Source of the DNA: JAJDZL01 sp965221175
Lineage (GTDB): Bacteria; Pseudomonadota; Gammaproteobacteria; Arenicellales; JAJDZL01
Length of the DNA: 64,000 bases
Direction: 5' to 3'
NCBI GenBank assembly: GCA_965221175.1
Contig: OZ244867.1
Span: 1,674,001-1,738,000, forward strand
Under the pieces are notes generated by a model. It did no database searches. It was not told the DNA's origin and was given only the letters and a program-made list of their open reading frames with translations. Position 1 is the stretch's first letter. Each line of letters starts with the position of its first letter. The translations under genes were made by a program, and so were the position numbers. Below are positions 60,398 to 64,000 of the stretch, piece by piece.

Positions 60398-60867
60398 CTC
60401 CCAAATTCCATGCTTTACTACAGTGAATGAAGAGACTGCAATCAAGGTATCTACCGACTGCATAGCCCATTTCACCTTAGGATATTAGATTAATAATTAA
60501 TTGTCAACAATTTATCTAATTGAGAGGAAAGGCACTCAATGGTAAAAAAGTGTCACTAAAGTTGGAAATTCAACGCATTCAAGAATTATTTTCTTATAAA
60601 TGGAGAATTTGCTGACTTCAGACCAGCATCGTCCTCGACGCCGCAGGGCTGATGGTTTGAATGGTAGTGATCTGACTGTAGGGAGTTAGCCGGTATCGAG
60701 CACTGCAACCAACTTGACCAGTGAACGCATCTGCTGTTGCCGTTCGCTGCGAACATTTCCGAGCGCCATGGCCGCCAGCATCAATAGACAAATGATCAAG
60801 TGCAAGCGGAGTTATTTATTTCCGAAGCCCCATCAGAGCATAGAGTTTCTTTGAAATCGTATAAAGC
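60398..60867. other. Intergenic region between the dead dehydratase and pxpA-like gene
   Basis: About 470 bases of AT-rich sequence. It contains the promoter of the dead dehydratase (60479-60507) and the downstream flank of the pxpA-like gene. No further gene or RNA was recognised. Confidence 0.4.
60479..60507 (-). promoter_or_regulatory. Promoter of the decayed dehydratase-TRAP operon
   Basis: On the minus strand TTGACA (complement of 60502-60507), a 17-base spacer, and TATCCT (complement of 60479-60484). The -35 lies in a palindrome, AATTGT-CA-ACAATT (60499-60512). TGTTGACAATTAA here resembles TGTTGACAGTTAA at the live dehydratase promoter with one mismatch. Confidence 0.65.
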
Positions 60868-61617
60868 TCATTCGGGTCGCGGACTTGAATGAGCTGAAAT
60901 ATACGGCGACAGCGCTTCCCGAACAGCTCGAACGATAGCAACAGAATTTGGAGTATCGGAATGCACGCAGATAGTCTCTGCGCGTACCGTGATGTCCACT
61001 CCAGCGTTACTACACGCCAATCCTTCGGTGACGGCTCGAATCGCTCTATCTGCTGCTACACTCGGCGGCACTGCGTCATGTTCGCGCGTAATCAGTAAAT
61101 TGCCTGAATCGTCATAGTCGAGGTCAGCGAAGAATTCAGCGCGAAACTCCAGCCCGCGCGCGGTATAAATTTCCTCATGGAGTGTTCCAGCCAAACCAAA
61201 TATGGGAACACGGAAATGCTCCCCAACGTCGGCAATCGCATGTGCGACATGCTCCTCGCGAGCTGCCATACTATACAGCGCACCATGGGGTTTCAGATGA
61301 TTTAACGACACCCCAGCCACTGTTAGGAAACCATTTAAGGCGCCAATTTGGTAAATTACAATATTTGCCAACTCGTCTCGGTCAATTCGCATTTCCCTGC
61401 GCCCGAATCCGGTCCTGTCAGGTAAGGAAAAATGCGCACCGATTTTTACGCCGTACTGTTTTGCGAGTTCCACCGTTCTTCGCATATGATTTGGGTCAGA
61501 AGCATGAAATCCGCAGGCAATGTTCGCTTCCGTGATAAAAGGCATAAGTCCTTCATCGTCTCCCATTTTGTAGAGTCCGAAGCCTTCACCCATGTCGCAA
61601 TTGATGTCTACAGTCAT
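60868..61617 (-). CDS. pxpA: LamB/YcsF family, 5-oxoprolinase subunit A-like (PxpA)
   Basis: A 249-residue protein of normal family length: VDINCDMGEGFG, NIACGFHASDPNHMRRTVEL, GAHFSLPDRTGFGRREMRI, LKPHGALYSMAA and a C-terminal ETICVHSDTPNSV. PxpA acts with PxpB and PxpC to open 5-oxoproline with ATP. Neither partner gene is adjacent, so this may be an orphan copy or may serve another lactam. Confidence 0.85.
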   Translation of the reverse strand: MTVDINCDMGEGFGLYKMGDDEGLMPFITEANIACGFHASDPNHMRRTVELAKQYGVKIGAHFSLPDRTGFGRREMRIDRDELANIVIYQIGALNGFLTVAGVSLNHLKPHGALYSMAAREEHVAHAIADVGEHFRVPIFGLAGTLHEEIYTARGLEFRAEFFADLDYDDSGNLLITREHDAVPPSVAADRAIRAVTEGLACSNAGVDITVRAETICVHSDTPNSVAIVRAVREALSPYISAHSSPRPE

Positions 61618-61824
61618 AAGCTTTTTTTCCGTTTCAGTAATTCCATGAGGGAGAATACGAGATGAGTCTAGTCAGCAAAAACAGTAATTTCCAGCCATCC
61701 ATCAAGGACTACGGCTTTTAGATAGAATTCTATACTTGCGAGATTCACACCATTTCCCAATTTGTGAACGAATAAAGTTTAACCAACTATCAATTTGAGA
61801 GGCAGCAACGCGGTTGATTGGCAA

Positions 61825-62349
61825 TTACACTTGATTTTTGCCTGGTCGAAAAATTACCTTAATGTTGAAAAATTCCAACACAATTAGTACCGCCCCTACG
61901 CTGATGCATGCATCAGCTATATTGAAGGTACTGTAATGCCACCCTCCATAGTGAAAGTCGAGAAAATCCACAACATGCCCATGTACGATGCGATCAGCAA
62001 TGTTACCTAGTGCCCCACCCAAGATCAACCAGATCCCGGTTACTGATTGACTACGACCAGGCCTCAACAACCACAGGGTATAGAACAATAGAAACACAAT
62101 AGCGATATTGGAATACAGGAATATCCTGTTCGCATCCAGCTCGGAATCAGCAAGGAATCCGAATGCAGCGCCCTTGTTGAAGACGAGAATCAGATTGAAA
62201 AAGCCAGTGATGGCTATTGGATCGAAGGGCTCCATTGTTGTCAGAACGATCCACTTGGAAATCTGGTCTAGCACCAGAACCAGCAGCGCGATCATAATAT
62301 GAGTCCTTAGAATCTGAAAATCACTCCACCGTTTTCCAGTATTGGCCAT
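61825..62349 (-). CDS. lspA: Lipoprotein signal peptidase (signal peptidase II)
   Basis: A 174-residue inner membrane aspartic protease with four helices. Catalytic Asp residues are in GALGNIADRIVHGHVVDFLD and STFNIADACISVGA; FNLILVFNKGAAFGFL is also conserved. It removes signal peptides from prolipoproteins. It follows ileS on the same strand, the usual arrangement. Confidence 0.95.
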   Translation of the reverse strand: MANTGKRWSDFQILRTHIMIALLVLVLDQISKWIVLTTMEPFDPIAITGFFNLILVFNKGAAFGFLADSELDANRIFLYSNIAIVFLLFYTLWLLRPGRSQSVTGIWLILGGALGNIADRIVHGHVVDFLDFHYGGWHYSTFNIADACISVGAVLIVLEFFNIKVIFRPGKNQV

Positions 62350-62396
62350 AGTTTGACTACTGCGGACTGCGAAACCTTTTCTGCGACGAATCTGAT

Positions 62397-64000
62397 TTAG
62401 GCATACAACCTTTGTTCGCCGTTACCCGTAATATTCGTTACGCAACGCAAACAGATTTCAGGATGTTCGGGGTCGTTTCCAACATCAGGGGTTTGATGCC
62501 AGCATCGAATGCACTTATCACTTGCCGATTTTCGGACCTGGATGAACAATCCCTTGATTTCAGATTGGCTAAACTCATTTTTCATCTCGTCTATTGGCAG
62601 AACCGATGCACTGGAAGTGATTGTGACAAATCTCAATTCATCACCCAGTCGGTTCAGCAACGAAAGCAATTCGTCCGAACAGTACAAAGTCACTTCTGCC
62701 GCGAGGGATGACCCAATCACGTTCTGATTGCGACTGATTTCAAGATGTCGATTCACCTCCTCACGAACTGCGATAACCCGTTGCCAAAAATCCAAGTCCA
62801 CTAATCCTTCATCGTCACCAGATTCCGGCCAGCTTTCAAACCAAGTCGCTAACAAGACAGATTTTTCTCTTTCGCCGGGAACATGTCTCCAGATTTCCTC
62901 AGCAGTAAAGCTTAAAATAGGAGCCAACCAACGTACGAAAGCTTCCAAAATGTAATACATTGCGGTCTGTGCCGACGACCGGCCAAGACTGTTTCGGGGC
63001 ATGGTATAGAGGCGGTCCTTCAGAATATCCAAGTAAAATCCCCCCATTTCCACGATGCAAAATCGATGTATTTTCTGGCAGATCAGATGAAATCTGTAGT
63101 TGTCGTAAGCCTCTTCGATATCATGCTGAAGCTGCATTGCAGTACGAACCGCCCATTGATCCAAATCAAGCATCTGATCCCAGGCAACGCTAGCTCCAAC
63201 TTCAAAATCATGTAGGTTTCCGACAAGAAACCGAGCCGTATTTCGAATGCGTCGATACGAATCTGTCGTTCGTGTCAGAATTTCCTGAGAAATACTCATC
63301 TCGGCTTCATATTCTGTTGATGCAACCCAAAGCCGCAAAACATCAGCACCCAGTTTTTCAATGATTTCCTGTGGGCCGATGATATTGCCTACCGACTTTG
63401 ACATCTTTCTACCCTCTCCATCAACTGTAAATCCATGTGTCAGCACGGATTTGTAGGGAGCGGTTCCCGTGATCGCAGCGCTTACGAGCAAACTCGATTG
63501 AAACCAGCCTCTGTGCTGGTCTGACCCTTCAAGATACATACTGGCCGGATTGATCATTTCGGAATGATGATTCAGAACGCTGTAGTGCGTCGCCCCGGAA
63601 TCAAACCAGACGTCCAGCACATCCGTGACCTTGTCATAGCTAGTACTGTCGTCGCCTATAAATTCAGAGTCATCCAGTTCAAACCACGCATCTATTCCGC
63701 CTTGTTCAACTTTCTTTGCAACCCGTTCGAATATTGGCAGGGTGTCAGGGTGCAGCTCTCCTGTTTCTTTGTGTGTGTAGAGTGTAAGAGGAGTCCCCCA
63801 GACGCGCTGTCGAGACAGGCACCAGTCAGGACGGTTTCTAACCATTCCATCCATTCTTGCTTCGCCCCACTCCGGAACCCACTGAACTTTCTTGACTGCT
63901 TCCAACGCGGTGTTTCGCAGTCCAGTTCGATCCATGCTCACAAACCATTGTGGAGTTGCACGAAAAATGATTGGCGATTTATGACGCCAGCAGTGCGCGT
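62397..64000 (-). CDS. ileS: Isoleucyl-tRNA synthetase, C-terminal part (runs off the window)
   Basis: The reading frame enters from the right edge (HCWRHKSPIIFRATPQWFVS) and runs 534 codons to its stop. It contains RPDWCLSRQRVWGTPLTLY, the HQ-type segment GSDQHRGWFQSSLL, the KMSKS loop in GRKMSKSVGNIIGPQ, the anticodon-binding domain and a C-terminal zinc knuckle (CIRCWHQTPDV and EICLRCVTNI). Class I bacterial-type IleRS; the N-terminal part with the HIGH motif lies outside the window. Confidence 0.96.
   Translation of the reverse strand, partial: AHCWRHKSPIIFRATPQWFVSMDRTGLRNTALEAVKKVQWVPEWGEARMDGMVRNRPDWCLSRQRVWGTPLTLYTHKETGELHPDTLPIFERVAKKVEQGGIDAWFELDDSEFIGDDSTSYDKVTDVLDVWFDSGATHYSVLNHHSEMINPASMYLEGSDQHRGWFQSSLLVSAAITGTAPYKSVLTHGFTVDGEGRKMSKSVGNIIGPQEIIEKLGADVLRLWVASTEYEAEMSISQEILTRTTDSYRRIRNTARFLVGNLHDFEVGASVAWDQMLDLDQWAVRTAMQLQHDIEEAYDNYRFHLICQKIHRFCIVEMGGFYLDILKDRLYTMPRNSLGRSSAQTAMYYILEAFVRWLAPILSFTAEEIWRHVPGEREKSVLLATWFESWPESGDDEGLVDLDFWQRVIAVREEVNRHLEISRNQNVIGSSLAAEVTLYCSDELLSLLNRLGDELRFVTITSSASVLPIDEMKNEFSQSEIKGLFIQVRKSASDKCIRCWHQTPDVGNDPEHPEICLRCVTNITGNGEQRLYA

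Noticed and set aside
1..64000. CRISPR array, prophage structural genes or rRNA operon
   Set aside because: No regularly spaced repeats, phage structural proteins or rRNA sequence were seen on either strand.

Overview
The backbone genes point to a gammaproteobacterium. The run rsmD / ftsY-ftsE-ftsX-rpoH, the ileS-lspA pair, a YhcB/ZapG-type protein, a DUF1820 protein and a split class II ribonucleotide reductase (NrdJa/NrdJb) are arranged as in that class. Dissimilatory adenylylsulfate reductase (aprBA) indicates sulfur metabolism, most likely oxidation of reduced sulfur. Ectoine catabolism genes, several TRAP transporters and an ABC importer suggest a marine or host-associated habitat. The many insertion-sequence scars and pseudogenes indicate a genome under relaxed selection. 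No rRNA gene, tRNA gene or CRISPR array was recognised.

Layout. 0-19 kb is housekeeping: a small membrane protein, a nonsense-interrupted gene, nrdJ, a CbbQ/CbbO-like AAA+/VWA pair, a CoA-type Nudix hydrolase with coaD, rsmD and ftsYEX-rpoH with a CIRCE operator on the rpoH promoter, argF, a PuuD-like membrane protein with a 35-residue partner, a MazEF-type toxin-antitoxin pair, zapG and aprBA. 19.5-36.9 kb is a visibly G+C-richer accessory region. It encodes what looks like a full ectoine degradation route (M24 hydrolase, deacetylase, aminotransferase, semialdehyde dehydrogenase), a polar amino acid/ectoine ABC importer, an FrhB-like flavin/iron-sulfur protein, two FCD-type GntR regulators and a GMC oxidoreductase. 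37-45 kb holds an HNH/excalibur nuclease remnant, a peptide-type binding protein, a TAXI-TRAP transporter and a D-cysteine desulfhydrase-like enzyme. 45-60.5 kb is a second accessory region with remnants of IS110, IS1380, IS4 and IS1182/IS5-type elements, an intact IS1634-type element, a dehydratase/desaturase/Rieske cassette and two TRAP-DctPQM sets. 60.8-64 kb returns to conserved genes (pxpA-like, lspA, ileS, the last cut by the window edge).

The main pattern is duplication followed by complementary loss. In the ectoine region the hydrolase, the deacetylase, the EutA-like protein and the ABC transporter each occur once intact and once as a remnant, and the intact and dead copies are scattered over both halves. 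A 13-bp palindrome precedes both the live and the dead M24 gene. In the 48-60 kb region one locus keeps the IlvD-type dehydratase and has lost its TRAP transporter, partly to an IS1634 insertion in dctQ. The other keeps the TRAP transporter and has lost the dehydratase. Both dehydratase loci start from similar TTGACA promoters.

The most novel candidate system is the 48.8-53.5 kb cassette: an IlvD/Edd-family protein lacking most of the usual iron-sulfur cysteines, a MocD-like membrane desaturase/hydroxylase, a MocE-like Rieske ferredoxin, a PanB-like remnant and a TRAP binding protein. Its substrate is unknown.
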